Assembly: GCA_902806595.1 (NCBI GenBank)
Contig: CADCXC010000014.1
Location: 186,001-250,000 of the forward strand
DNA from: Pyrenopolyporus hunteri
Lineage: Eukaryota; Ascomycota; Sordariomycetes; Xylariales; Hypoxylaceae
Direction of reading: 5' to 3'
Length of the DNA stretch: 64,000 nt
Shown: positions 33,050 through 44,565 of the stretch, one piece after another
Position numbering within the stretch: the first letter of the stretch is position 1
How the letters are laid out: every line of letters starts with the position of its first letter
Program-made: the position numbers and the translations under genes
Notes under the pieces: model-generated
What the model was told of the DNA's origin: nothing
Database searches by the model: none
What the model saw: only the letters and a program-made list of their open reading frames with translations

Positions 33050-34223
33050 TTAGTCCTTCTCCATATCCTTGGGAGCCGGGTCGCCGATGCCGTCCTCGTT
33101 GATGGCGAACAGGCAATCGCTCTCGGGCAGGCAGGGGCTGTCGTAGATCTTGGCGATGCGGGTCTCTCCGCGGCCCTTCTTCAGGCTAATGCGCGTCGTG
33201 CTGGCGTGCGCGATGATGTTGCCGCCGATCGGCTTCTTCGGGTCCGGGTTGAACATGGAGCTGGGCCCGCCGTCGACCTGCGCGACGACCTGGTTGGTGA
33301 TGACGACGGCGATGCCGAACTCGTCCGCGAGCCGCTGCAGCGTCCGCATGAACTTGGCCAGGTGCGTCTGCCGGGACGAGAGCTCGCCGCGGCCGAGGAA
33401 GTCCGTGCGGTACAGGGACGTCGCGCTGTCGACGACGAGCAGCGAGAACCGCGTCTCGCACATCATGGAGGCGGCCTGGTTCAGCAGTTGTAGCTGGTGG
33501 TCGGAGTTGTAGGCGCGCGCGTAGGCGACGTTGTCGAGCACCTCCTCGCCGGACAACCCGTAGCGGTTGGCTACGGCGAGGAGTCGTACGGGTCTGAATG
33601 TGCCTTCCGTGTCGATGTATAGACATTTGCCTTCGCCGCCGCCCATGTCGAAGGGTAGTTGGCACGTGACGGCGAGCGTGTGGCAGATCTGGCTTTTTCC
33701 GGTACGGAACTCGCCGAAGAGCTCTGTCACCGAGCCGGTCTCGATACCACCGGCTAGCAGAGTGTCCAGGTTCTTCGATCCGGTAGTGATGGAAATTAGT
33801 TCGCTTCTTCGCTGGTGCATTTCGGTTGCTGTCGTGAAGCCCATAGGGACTAGTTTCGATGCTGTTGAGAGTCAGAGATTATGCTCCCGATAACAAGATA
33901 ATGCGACTGCTATGGTGTGTAAAGTGCTCACCTTCTGCGAGAATCTTTGCTGCTTTTTGCTCCGATATACCCTTCACCAGCTCAAGCTGTCGCCTTGGAG
34001 TATAGGCGACTGACTCGACGGTCTGGTAGCCTCCTTCAGCCAGAAGCTGGCAGTCGCGCTTCGTCAAACCTGCGAGGCCCTGGTGCAAGATTCAGTCAGT
34101 ATAATGCAATTCCTACAGATTTTAAATGCGACCTACCTCTAGAGCATGGACGGGGGTTGGCGCCCCAGGCCCAGTCATCCCGCTATCCTCCCCGCTTGCT
34201 CCGTCCTCGTATTCCTCGGCCAT
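33050..34223 (-). CDS. rad51: DNA repair recombinase Rad51
   Basis: Three minus-strand exons: 34223-34137, 34079-33932 and 33861-33050, 348 residues. An acidic N-terminus precedes the HhH domain (GLAGLTKRDCQLLAEGGY...VKGISEQKAAKIL, about 30-78). The RecA core follows. Walker A, GEFRTGKSQ, is at about 128-136 and Walker B is LLVVDSATSLYRTDF. The loop L1/L2 regions appear in FGIAVVITNQVVAQVDG and PIGGNIIAHASTTR. Rad51 forms the ATP-dependent strand-exchange filament in homologous recombination (mei-3/uvsC in other filamentous fungi). Introns GTAGGT...CCAG and GTGAGC...ACAG give correct phases. Length is normal (about 340-355). Confidence 0.98.
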
Positions 34224-35391
34224 GTCTGCAAGCTACGCGACGTCTTGTCGGTTCCGAATAGAGATTGAGGGTAAGGTAAGGAGAGGAGAAAGCGATTGTG
34301 AGGGCCTAATTGAGGACTTTATGGACGCGTCGGACGCGAAATGTGGCGAGAAAACAAATGGAAATCGCGGAAGCACGTGAGACGTTTAAATCAATTTAAC
34401 TCGGGATCTAGATACTTGCCTAGTGCTAGTCACGCCGGACCGTAAGAAGATTTTCCGCCAAACCGCCAAATCGAAAATATTCCAGATTTTCAAGTTGAAG
34501 GGCCCACTTTAAATACAGGGATACGCTAAAGTTATAGGGGACTACAGCGCATACGGTCACTATAAAATTGACCAATTAAATAGCTTTTAACTAATTCCCT
34601 ATAATTACAGGGCTTATAACGCTATTCTCCCCTTACCTTCAAGGCATCTCATTATACCTAGGTACCTTACGATTATATAATCTAGATAGTCTTCAAAAAA
34701 TACGTACCGAAGCATTACTTAATTACCTACCCACGTACGCATTATTCAATTACAACCTGTCGAATAGCGACAATCTTATGCGATTAAATATAATAATCGC
34801 TTTAATTAATGATTAATATTATTTAGAAAGAGGTAGGTTTTAAATGGCTTAGTGTTATTACGTAAGTGCAATAAGTATGTAAAACGCGTAAGGTTTATAC
34901 GACGAGTTTTATAGCGGTATTAAGCGCTATAAGCCCTATATTTACAGGGAGATTTAGTGGTTGTATGCGCTGTAAGCCCTATAGCTTTAGCGCACCCCTG
35001 TAATAAAGTGGGTCTTCAACTTGAATTTCTAGAAATTCTTTGAATTGGCGGTTTGGCGGAAAAATTGCTTATGGTCCGGCGTGGCTAGTGCCTAATAGTA
35101 TACGTAGGTGGCAGCTGGCATGGTACCCACTCCGCTAGGTAACAACAACCCTTGCAATCAGTTACCTAAATAGTGGTACCTAGCTTACATAACCGCGCAG
35201 GTACATGCCTGAGTACATTCAATACATACCTGACATAGCTCCCAGCAACCGTTAACTTTATCGATAAAAAAACAGTTTAAGCCAGTAACTTCCCGCGACT
35301 TGTTTTGGAGCTTCTGAATTCCCAATTGCGCGTTTCCTTTCGCATGCAATCGTCAACAAAAGTCCATCTCCTCTGAGGCGTCGCATCCAGC
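34224..35391. other. Promoter interval rad51 / nup120
   Basis: 1.17 kb between divergent start codons. More than half of it (34429-35085) is the inverted-repeat element listed separately. The flanks carry TAGGTACC-type motifs at 35100-35230. Confidence 0.55.
34429..35085. mobile_element. Non-autonomous DNA transposon (MITE) with long terminal inverted repeats, 657 bp
   Basis: The left end GTCACGCCGGACC (34429) reappears reverse-complemented at the right end (GGTCCGGCGTGGC, ending 35085). Both arms contain TTTTCCGCCAAACCGCCAA and TTCAAGTTGAAG, and then TACAGCGCATAC further in. Arm similarity continues with mismatches for 130 bp or more. A second inverted block with ACAGGG/AGGGCTTATA lies around 34590-34640 and 34920-34960. 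TA flanks both ends (34427-34428 and 35086-35087), the insertion preference of Tc1/mariner/Fot1-like elements. There is no coding capacity and the core is AT-rich. The element is inferred to have been mobilised in trans by an unseen transposase. Confidence 0.82.
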
Positions 35392-38300
35392 ATGGCTAAG
35401 GTGGCCTATTTCTACAAGGAGACGCGCCTCAACTTGGAGCCGTCATCGAGTTCCTACGTTGTCGATGTCGAGCTCCCTACCGTGGTCGCCAATGGCCGGA
35501 GTCAGCGCCAGTCCGTCGTTAAATCATCCAAGACGAACGCGAAGAATGACATTTCTCGAGCCACGACCTCGGCTATATACTACAGAAAACACCACAACTT
35601 CCCCAAGGGTTTCCTTTGGCGAGTCCTCGAAGGCGACACCGTCCTGAGCGTGCGAGCTATCGATATCTGCAAACCGAAAAAGGCTTCGGATGCAAACCTC
35701 ATCCTCAACTTCCACTTCCCCCACCCCGTCATACCGACCTGCGTTGCTCTCTGCGATCCTCCCGACCACGATGCGTTGAGTATATTCGTCCTCGATACCG
35801 CGAAGCAGCTATACACCCTCTTCCTAAGACCCGATTCTTTCTGCAAGCGTTCGTTCGCCGAGACCGGACTCGGCGACGCCTGCAAGATCTACCAGCCAAA
35901 TGCATTCCGCAGTCTCAAACATCCGTATAGGCTCATCGCGGTCACCAATGATGTGCTGGTTGCCACCCTTTCTGATGGCGGTCAGATACGGTTTGATAAG
36001 AATACCGCATCCAATTGTTCGTTGAATGACCGACCCCGCCCGCAACCTGTGTATGAAAACTAACACCGGACTCTCTAGCTCTTCACTCGCCTTGGAAAGA
36101 GACTTTCTATAACGCCAAAGGCTGGCTCCGAAGTCTAATAGGGAGCCGTGCAGACTTAGATGTCAAGGCTGCGGCGGCTGCTGTTTATACCGATATGGGG
36201 CTCAACAATGCCTCGTTCCTTTTCACAGCCTGCCTCGACCATCGACTACGAATCTGGAACCTAAATACCGGCCAAATTCTCGGGGCCATAGACATGCTGA
36301 ACGCCGAAAGAGATCCCCAGGAGACGGGGAAGTGGCAGTTGGATGCGTCGCAGACGAACCTGATCCGTATCGTGGGTAGCACCGAGGGCAAACGTCTGTG
36401 CGTGACCTATTCTCCGGTTGGTCCTGGAGAGTTCAAGTTTTGGATGTTAAGATCTAACGACGGAAATTCCGTTGACGCCGATGATCTTTATCCCGACTAC
36501 AGTCTGATACCTACCCCTCCTCCCGGTTCGGACGTCTGGACCCTTGCCGATTTCAGCGTAGGAGAACGCGGCACGTCCCAGGTTTACCGACTGTGGCTGT
36601 TATGGAAGAACAACATGGCATACCGAGTTCAGGAACTAACATTCCTAGTCGAAGAACTCGGTGACATCTGGGATAACGGTTGGCGATCCGTATTCTCGGA
36701 TACTTCTATACCAGCCGCGCAGTTATCTGGCCCCTCCGACCCTACAGATCCTACAGAAAAATGGCTACAACTTATTTTCTATCCCGGAAGGTTTCCCAAA
36801 GCGACTATCGAGGCCGCGCTAAGCGCTTACGAAGGGGCAATCGGAAGACTGAGCAACGCATCGTCTCGCAATAGCCAAGGTCTCGCCGAGTCAATTTGCG
36901 CCGCCATCGCCTCGACTTCGTCCCTAAATAAGTCATCATCGGGCGACATGGATCACGAGCAATTCAGAACCTCGAGTGAAATGCAATGGCGGAAATTCTA
37001 TCGGATCTTACTCGAGCTTGATAAACCGAGGGGCGAAGCGCTGTCACTTTCTTATGAGCCAGAGACGGGAATGGCGTGGGTTGTATGTGCCGACAGCGTC
37101 TCTGCTATAAGAGAATGCAGCGAACTGGAGCAAGTTTGTCACAACCCGCAAGCGCAGTTTGAAGGGTCGAGCGAGGTCCCGGCTCTCGTTACCTCCAGCA
37201 TCAACCTCGTCGAGGCCCTCTCGGACAGCATGTTACAAATTTGTCACTCTGTTATCCGCCCAGAGATGTTTGGAGAGGGCACCAAATCAGACCAGGAACG
37301 ACTCCAGTTCGTCTCCGACAAGGCAGGGTTCTGGCGTCAAATATCTGAAGAAGATTGCGCCCAGGTCACCGATGCGCTTGGTCCGAACTTTAACGTGGTG
37401 ACGACACGCCTATACGACCGCGTGCTTGCAACGTTCAACGAGACCTGGGATTCCCAGCACCCGACCGAGCTCCCCCTTACGGAGTTTGGCCGAAAGATTA
37501 TTGTTAGGGCGGTTCAGGATTTGGCCGAACTCCAATGGAATGTGGCATTCAGCCAATTAATACTCCTCGTCCACATGGAATTTGAGTTCGACCGCCCAGA
37601 GGATGCTCTTCATAACCACGTCGAGGTCGGTGTGATATATCGAAACCTGCTCGTGATACTGAAGAGATTAGAACTAGTTCGGTGGCTTGTCAGTACCCAG
37701 ATATCCACGCCTCTCTCAAGGGCAGACAGGTCGGGCTCCGGGTCCGACATCTCCCCCATAGCCCCTAAGCGACAAGTCGAGGAGTATAAAGTTCTTACCG
37801 CGCTCGAGGGTAATGTGGCACATCTTCTCGGGGTACCAGAATATTGGTCGATGCCTTCAAACAAGATGCCGTCAGTGATTACTAACATTGTTGCTGACCT
37901 CTGTGCTCCCGCTAGTAACGTGGAGTTACAACCTCAGTACATCCAATGTGGTCTGCTGGTTAGAGACAGGGCAGACCTCGCTCTCGAGTTGGCTCCGTTC
38001 TGCGACCAAGATCCTTTCTCAACTTACGTACAAGGACGGGTGCATCTCGCTTTGAAGGACTATACTACCGCGGCCATATTCTTTAAGAAGGCATCATATG
38101 GCATGAGTAAGTGACTAGCAGCAGAGCCGAAACAAGCCATTGCTAATACCCGACTTAGGTTTACCTCAGGCGAACCCCCAACGGCACAGCAGCGGCCTCC
38201 TCGACGAGACCGAATGGAACCTACTCTTTGCAGGGCTACCACGCTACTACGCGCACATAGTGGCTCTCTACGAACATCAAAAAGCGTATTCGTTCGTTAT

Positions 38301-39000
38301 CGACTTTGCCCGTCTCGCGCTTCAATTCGTAAATAGCAGCACCGAGGACGCCGACAAGGTCCGGACGGAGATCCAGCTTCGCCTCTTTAGCGGCGCCCTA
38401 TCCACTTCGCAGTTCGAGTTAGCACACTCGACCGTCGTAGCGATGAAGGAGCACGCTCTACAGCACTCATGCCTACAAGCGCTGATCCAGAGGATGTGTG
38501 ACAACCTTCATAACTCGGAATTGGTCAACCTTACGTTCCCGGGCCTCCAAGGGGCTGTCGACGACATTCTTGCACAGCACTGCCAAGACACGCTGGACGT
38601 CATCACCGGCGTGCCGTACCACCAGATCCTCTATGCTTGGCGTATCAAGCGGAACGACTACCGCGGCGCCGCCGCAATCCTGCTTGACCGCATCCAGAAG
38701 CTTAGACAGCTTGGAGAGGGCGACCAGGTGACCGGTGACGATATCCTAGACACGGCCGTGACGAGGCAGTACCTGATGCTGATCAACGTCCTGAGCTGCG
38801 TGGATCCGAAGCAGGCGTGGATCACCATCGAAGGGCCTGCGCGTCCGTTAAAACCTGGGATAAAAGCCGACCCTGCTAAGCGCAAGGTGGTAACGTTGGC
38901 CGACATCCGAAAAGAATACCAAGCCGAACTCGACCGCATCGCCGCGATCCACAACGACCAATTCGGGTTCACGGCAGACGATGAGATGGAGATCCTATGA
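35392..39000 (+). CDS. nup120: Nucleoporin Nup120/Nup160 (Y-complex scaffold)
   Basis: Three exons: 35392-36016, 36079-38106 and 38159-39000, 1164 residues. The N-terminal half is a beta-propeller: KGFLWRVLEGDTVLSVRAID, HPVIPTCVALCDPPDHDALSI, RLIAVTNDVLVATLSDGG and FLFTACLDHRLRIWNLNTG, the last a clear WD-like blade. The C-terminal half is alpha-helical, with WNLLFAGLPRYYAHIVALYEH and YHQILYAWRIKRNDYRGAAAIL, as in the Nup120/160 family. The protein is a core of the Y (Nup84/107-160) subcomplex of the nuclear pore, acting in pore assembly and mRNA export. Intron 1 uses a GTTCGT donor with a good CTAAC branch site; intron 2 is GTAAGT...TTAG. Phases are exact. Length fits fungal Nup120 (about 1040-1200). 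Confidence 0.92.
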
Positions 39001-39424
39001 GATTGCGGTAGAAGGGGGAACGATCACGCTCTGTACAATATGAGATGTTTTATTAGATGATACCTTTGAGCTTAGACAAACATCAGGACCGCGCGCGCAG
39101 GGAATAAACCGCGAATCGTAACGGACGATTGGTTGTTTGGTTGGTTTATCGATCGATTGACTGAATTATAATAATATTGATCCCTCACGAGTAACGCCCT
39201 GGCTCTCTCTCTCTAACGTATTGATCACATGCTAATCAAGAAAAACCAACGAACGCCGTGCCGTCAATGCTCGACCTTTGGGGGTGTGGTTGAATAAGGA
39301 TATACAGGGAATAGGCCAACATAGTAGTAGTAGGTTACCAGGTACCTTAAGGCAGGTAAGTAGTAGAACAAGAAGATGCACACACACATCCCAACGTCAC
39401 GCTTCACGCTTCATGTTTTACGGT
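39001..39424. other. Convergent 3' spacer nup120 / vps26
   Basis: 424 bp between convergent stops. It contains a short TTGGTTGGTTTATCGATCGATTG patch, CTCTCTCTC near 39200 and a GGTACCTTAAGGCAGGTAAG patch near 39340. No gene is seen. Confidence 0.5.
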
Positions 39425-40670
39425 TTACGCTTGCGCCGGTAAGGGCGGGCGCGTAGACTCGGGCACGGATACGACGGTCTGCGGGTCGCCGTTTACGGCG
39501 TCGGGAGCCTGCCGGTAGAGGATGATCTCGGACTGCTTGAAGTAGCGCCTGGCGTCCTCGTCGATCAGGACTAGACTGAGGTAGTACCGCGTGGAGAACT
39601 TCTTGTTCACGTCGCGGAACGTGGGCGTCAGGTCGAAGCCGCCGAGGAACAGGCGGATGGGGATGGTCTCGCCGCGCGAGGGGGAGCCGTCCATGATCTA
39701 GCGTAGAAGATTGAGTTTTAGCACGAGACTTGACGGGTTGGCTAGGACTTGGGATGGGGGGTAGAGTTAGGAATAGGATTAGGGATAGGGCCGGGCATGC
39801 GTTATCCCGTCCCCAAGAATAAATACATAAACAAATAAATATAAATAGACTCACCTCGAAGCGCACGAGCGTCTCGCTCTCGTTGTACTGGTTAGGGGCG
39901 GCGCCGGTGGTCTCGCGGCGGATGATGCTGAGCTCCATGTGCTTGATCTTGAGGCGGACGAGGAGGAAGTAGATGCGGCCGACGATGACGTCCTTGAGGT
40001 GGTACTTGCTCTTGCTGTACTCGAACTCGATGTGGAGGCAGTCCTCGATGCCGACGTCCATCTTGATGGACGAGTTCATCTCGGGCGGGACGCGGTAGCT
40101 GTACACCCACAGGTCCTTCTCGCGGATCACGTCGGCCATGCGCCGCGCCACCGTCACCCGCACGAAGTACCGCAGCTTCACGTTGATCCCGTTGTACGAC
40201 TCGTACTGCTTCTCCACGTTCTTGAAGTTGAAGTCGAACGTCTGCGGATGCTGCAGCTCCCCCGGCGCCGCCAGCTCCTGGTTCAGCGACAGGAACTCGT
40301 AGTGGTTGCCTCGGTCGAAGAACATCTCTGGAAGAAGGGGTAAAAAAAGTCGGCGTCAGTCCTATGTCTTCTGCTTGCGCCCGAAGCGAGGTATCCGGGG
40401 GGTACGCTCATGATCTAATCGAGTCGGATCGGGTCGGGTCGGGTCGTTGAACGTACCTATGGTTCCGATGAACTGGACCTTGATGCCCGTATGTTCTAAG
40501 CGCTTCCCGTCCTTGGGGCGCACTGTGACTTGGCCCTTGACGGACTCCCCGTCCATGTATAGCGGCGCCTTCTCGCGGCGCTGCTTCTCCCTTATGTCCA
40601 CCACCTGGCGCTCATCGCTGTCTTCGAGCACGATGTCGATGTCTACGGGGGTAGCGAAGAAGTACGACAT
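39425..40670 (-). CDS. vps26: Retromer subunit Vps26
   Basis: Three minus-strand exons: 40670-40457, 40327-39855 and 39697-39425, 319 residues. Arrestin-fold signatures are clear: MSYFFATPVDIDIVLED, HTGIKVQFIGTIEMFFDRGNHYEF, KNVEKQYESYNGINVKLRYFVRVT, FEYSKSKYHLKDVIVGRIYF and LGGFDLTPTFRDVNKKFSTRYYL. With Vps35 and Vps29 it forms the retromer core recycling cargo from endosomes to the Golgi. The last exon ends in a short Pro-rich tail. Introns have GTACGT...CCAG and GTGAGT...CTAG boundaries with exact phases. Length is typical. A GTC/GTA triplet repeat lies in the presumed 5' UTR. Confidence 0.97.
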
Positions 40671-41381
40671 CTTGGGCGGATATCGAGCGCGGATGGGGGA
40701 AAAGGAAGGGAATTGGCCGTTGAATCTAATAATTTATCTCTATGTTCGTCGTAGTCGTCGTCGTAGTCGTAGTCGTAGTCGTCGTCGTCGGATCCCTTGT
40801 TATTCTCCTGCCTTGTAATAAGCCCCACATTCAACTGCAGGTGTCTAAGCAATTAATTGGATCGAATGGGGAAGTCCAGCGTTCGGTGTTCAATCAAACA
40901 GCAGCTTCGCATCCAATTTCCATGTGGCTTAAGCTTCAGCCTCGCCGGGCCAGAGAATACCCAATAAAAGTACAAGTGTATTGTACCTAAGAAAACCCAG
41001 CCACCCCTGACTCGACCTAGCCACACGTGAAAAGAGCATTGAACCTTAGCCCACCCCCACCACGCAAAGCCCTAATGGACGAGCTTTAGAATGTACCAAA
41101 GTACCGATTTTAGCTTAGCGATTGGCCGCACAACGAATTTCCTCAATTGATTTTTTGACTTTGGCACTTGGTGACATTTTTTTCTCCGTTCAAGACGACA
41201 TCACATTCAGGTACGTTATAGCTGCGCGCCCCAACATACCCCGTGGATGACCCTTTGTATTTTCATTTCATACATTGGCCATTCATCCGTTTTGTCCGTA
41301 AACCTTTGGCGGATTTTACTCACATCGCTCTTTTCTACAGGTCCATTTCTCCCCCGCGATACCCTCACCTGAACCGTCAAG
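40671..41381. promoter_or_regulatory. Bidirectional promoter interval vps26 / rpl9
   Basis: 711 bp between divergent start codons. It carries the triplet repeat at 40743-40790, a CACGTG hexamer near 41026 and a CCCTAATGG motif near 41071 on the rpl9 side. A role for these hexamers is not shown. rpl9 is expected to be highly expressed, so strong core elements should lie in the last 300 bp. Confidence 0.45.
40743..40790. repeat. GTC/GTA trinucleotide repeat in the vps26 5' leader
   Basis: About 16 consecutive triplets, mixed GTC and GTA, starting some 70 bp upstream of the vps26 ATG on its antisense strand. This is a simple-sequence repeat outside the coding sequence. Confidence 0.85.
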
Positions 41382-42347
41382 ATGCGATACATCCACAGTC
41401 TCGAGACCTTGGAGATTCCCGAGGGAGGTACGTTTTACGAACCGATTCTGCCCGTTTTGGAGGATGGAATATTGTCAATGGATTCGAGGCGCTCCCAGCT
41501 TGAAAAAATATATGTCGAATCCCCAGGATACCGCGAATATTAACATTTAATTTGCGATACAGTCAAGGTCCACATCAAGTCCCGTAATGTCACCGTCGAG
41601 GGCCCGCGAGGTACGATACTATCTACTGCCAACAATGGCCCACCCACAGTTTGGCGGCGCGAAGGATTCTAATAAGGAAAACAGGCAAGCTGTCCAAGGA
41701 CCTGAGCCACATCGCCGTCAACTTCTCGCGACCGAAGAAGAATGTTATTGGCATTGAGATTCACCACGGTTCGCGAAAGGACGTCGCCACGCTCCGAACT
41801 GTCCGAACTCTGATCAACAACCTGATCGTCGGCGTCACCAAGGGCTTCAAGTACAAGATGCGCTACGTCTACGCCCATTTCCCCATCAACGTCAACGTCG
41901 AGAAGAACAACGAGACCGGCCAATTCGAGGTCGAGATCCGGTATGTTTTGTGCTCCATGGTGTGCAAGAGCAAGGAGTTCTTTACGGATCCTTCCTCCGG
42001 GGAAGTTGTGGGGGAGATGCGGTGGCTGATTATTGAACGACAGAAACTTCATCGGTGAGAAGCTCGTCCGAAGAGTCGTCATGCGATCCGGTGTCGACGT
42101 CCAGATCTCCACAGCCCAGAAGGATGAGCTCCTCCTCCTAGGCAACTCCCTCGAAGACGTCTCCCAGAGCGCCGCCGACATCCAACAGATCTGCCGAGTC
42201 CGGAACAAGGATATCCGAAAGGTGAGCTTTACTAACCAACTATGACGCTTGTCTCTATCACGGCGTACCTGGTATACTAACAACCCTCTTTAGTTCTTGG
42301 ACGGCATGTACGTTTCCGAGAAGGGCAACATTTCGGAGGATGTCTAA
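41382..42347 (+). CDS. rpl9: 60S ribosomal protein L9 (uL6)
   Basis: Five exons: 41382-41427, 41563-41610, 41685-41940, 42044-42221 and 42294-42347, 193 residues. The protein starts MRYIHSLETLEIPEG and continues VKVHIKSRNVTVEGPRGKLSKDLSH, GVTKGFKYKMRYVYAHFPIN, NFIGEKLVRR and FLDGMYVSEKGNI. These are the two uL6 folds near the sarcin-ricin loop of the large subunit. All introns have canonical GT...AG ends and phases sum exactly. Four introns in a 194-codon gene, dense at the 5' end, is common for fungal ribosomal protein genes. Length is exactly as expected. Confidence 0.98.
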
Positions 42348-43409
42348 ACGGGGGCGGACACAAACAAACGGGACACAAATGGTTTCTTTGCTTTTAGGGG
42401 TCTCAATACGGAGTCGCCGGGGTTCATCTGCATCTCACGTAGCAAAATAGCTGCGAAAAATGGAACCGAATACTGACCAATTGTTGTTTCTGAGTTCTCA
42501 TCTCTCTCCCTCTCTTCCTCCCCCTTTCCGGCCTTTTACGGAACTGTGATGCGAACGCGGCTAGATTATGATATAACATGATACTCTAATGGGAACCTTG
42601 GCTGTGTCCTAATAAGCGATGTTTTGCGGCGGCGTCTCCATTTCTTTCTTGGCTGGATGTGAATAGCGCCTAGTTCGTCACTATGGCCTGTGAAGAGTTA
42701 AGGAGGCGTGTAAGAGCTGAGCTCTCTACCGCGACTTCTGTCACTTTTTTGTGTCGGGGACGCGCTACTCGAAATCCTAGGAATCGGGAGGGATATGACT
42801 TAAGCGACAGTGAACACACACTTCATAAAACCCCCCGACGATACGTAATCAGACATAATCATCATTCACATTCAGTGCAAATATAACACTCAAGTCACGA
42901 TGAACTTCATGCAAGTCGCTAAGCATCTCGTATTAGGTGGTCCGGGGGAAATCCCACGAGGTACCAAATGCCCGCTCCATGGGCTACCTAGCCGCATCCA
43001 TCCGTCCATTCATCCATCTCATTTGAGATAAGCCCTCCTAGCTCCCGCCTGCCAAGCCCCCTCATTCATCTCCGAGATATGGTCTCATTATCGCTTTCGT
43101 ATGTACATAAGTTATTCAGAGGCTCATCCCGGCCTCCCTGGGCCCATTCATTTTTCGTAGTATTTTCGTGTCGACGTACGTCGATTTTTCATTTCGTCTT
43201 TAATCAGTGTCGTTGCAACTCTTCGTCCATTAGTCTAGGGGGGGAGAAAAAAACCTCCGCATTCCGAAACGCCGGTCTTTGTGGTGTAGGTAGGTATAGA
43301 GGTGTTTGTGGTATGTATTTCGGTGTGAGAAACGATGAAGGAAAAGAAAAGTACCTCAAAGAAAAGAGACTGAGGAAGAAATCGTAAAATACAGAGTGGG
43401 ATCGGGCGT
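42348..43409. other. Convergent 3' spacer rpl9 / membrane protein gene
   Basis: 1.06 kb with no supportable gene. It contains TCCATCCATC-like short runs at 42998-43018 and pyrimidine runs near 42500-42530, and is otherwise unremarkable. Confidence 0.45.
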
Positions 43410-44565
43410 TTAGCTTCTTCTCGAGGGCCGGGACGTTCTCGAAGGTCTCGAGGCTCTCGTTCCTCTCGAGTGTGCCGATCGTCTGGACCGTCTCGTATCT
43501 CGCGTCCTCCTATCGGAGCTGCTCATACTACCTATAAAAAGAAAATGGTCAGTAAATCCCCCGTCGGAGTTTATCTTTAGGGATAAACTCACTAGGGCTG
43601 CTCCGAGAATAGGAGTCAGTGTAGTACGCACTACTCCAGTCGCTTCGCGGCGGCCTCTGGCTCTCGGACCTCCGCTTGTCACTTCTCCTCAAGCCGAGAA
43701 GAAGAGCTGCCGCACCAAGACCGGCGGCCAACCACCCCACATTACCTCCTGATTTCTTTTCCTTTCGACTGGCTGCTGACGTGGGTCGGCCTCCACCGCC
43801 GCCTCCGCCTCCGAACCACGTCCTATGACTTGCTCGGCCAGCGGCACCGGCACCCATGGCACTGCCGTATCTACTTCCGTGTCTCGAGTATCGTTCTTCG
43901 GTAATCTCGACCGTTTCCATCTTTCTTCTCTTTTTTCCGAAGCCGAAGATACCGGCGAACACGTCCCAGAGCCCTCTGACGATACAGCAGAAACATAATA
44001 GCAGTAAGAGGACTACGCCAGCAATTGTACCAACGACGATGCCAGCAATCGCACCTCCGCTTAGCGAGCCGCTCGTAGAGGCTACAGGAGCAGGGGCTGC
44101 GGTCGACGAGGTAGTTTCACTGGCTACAGTGCCGGTAGTGGTAGTTGGTGCCGGAGTTTCCACTGTGCTGCCGGGGCCGGTGACTCTGTAAGGTTGCGAA
44201 TACTGAGTTGTAACTAAGGTGCCAACCGTGGTCCATTGGGTCCACGAACCACCATTATTTGCCAGACATTGGCCCTCGCTCGCGCAGTATTGCCAGTTCG
44301 CACAACAAATAGGGCCACAGGCAATCTGTCCCGTCCCTTCAACCGGCTTGCATGGTTCCCAGCTGCCCCCTCCTGCTACCGCCGTAGAAGCGCCCAGGAA
44401 TGAACTGATAGTGCTGGTGTATGTCACAGTCCAGGTAGTGGTGTAGTCGCGCCGGGTTAGGTATGCGTAGCCGTCATCTTGAAGGCTTTCGCGCGGGTAT
44501 GGGTGAGAGGCGACAAGGCCTAGGAATAATGAGAGAAGGACGGTTTGGCTCTGGATGAATCGCAT
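43410..44565 (-). CDS. Secreted-entry single-pass membrane protein with six-Cys domain
   Basis: Two minus-strand exons, 44565-43593 and 43531-43410, 364 residues. There is a signal peptide at 1-20 (hydrophobic QTVLLSLFLGLVAS). A compact Cys domain has C72, C83, C87, C88, C94 and C100 (GPICCANWQYCASEGQC). A Thr/Ser/Pro-rich stalk spans 110-165, a TM helix 171-194, then KKRRKMETVEITEERYSR and a long cytosolic tail. The tail holds a Gly-rich run and an Arg/Ser-rich end from exon 2. The intron is GTGAGT...TATAG, phase 1. The architecture resembles fungal wall-stress sensors and other Cys-rich plasma-membrane proteins, but no named family (WSC, CFEM) fits. The cysteine pattern (CxxxCC...YC...GxC) suggests a small disulfide or chitin-binding-like fold; this is inference. 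Confidence 0.82.

Noticed and set aside
39425..40325. A separate 304-codon gene starting inside vps26 exon 2
   Set aside because: It reads through the second vps26 intron; splicing gives the conserved Vps26 C-terminus instead.
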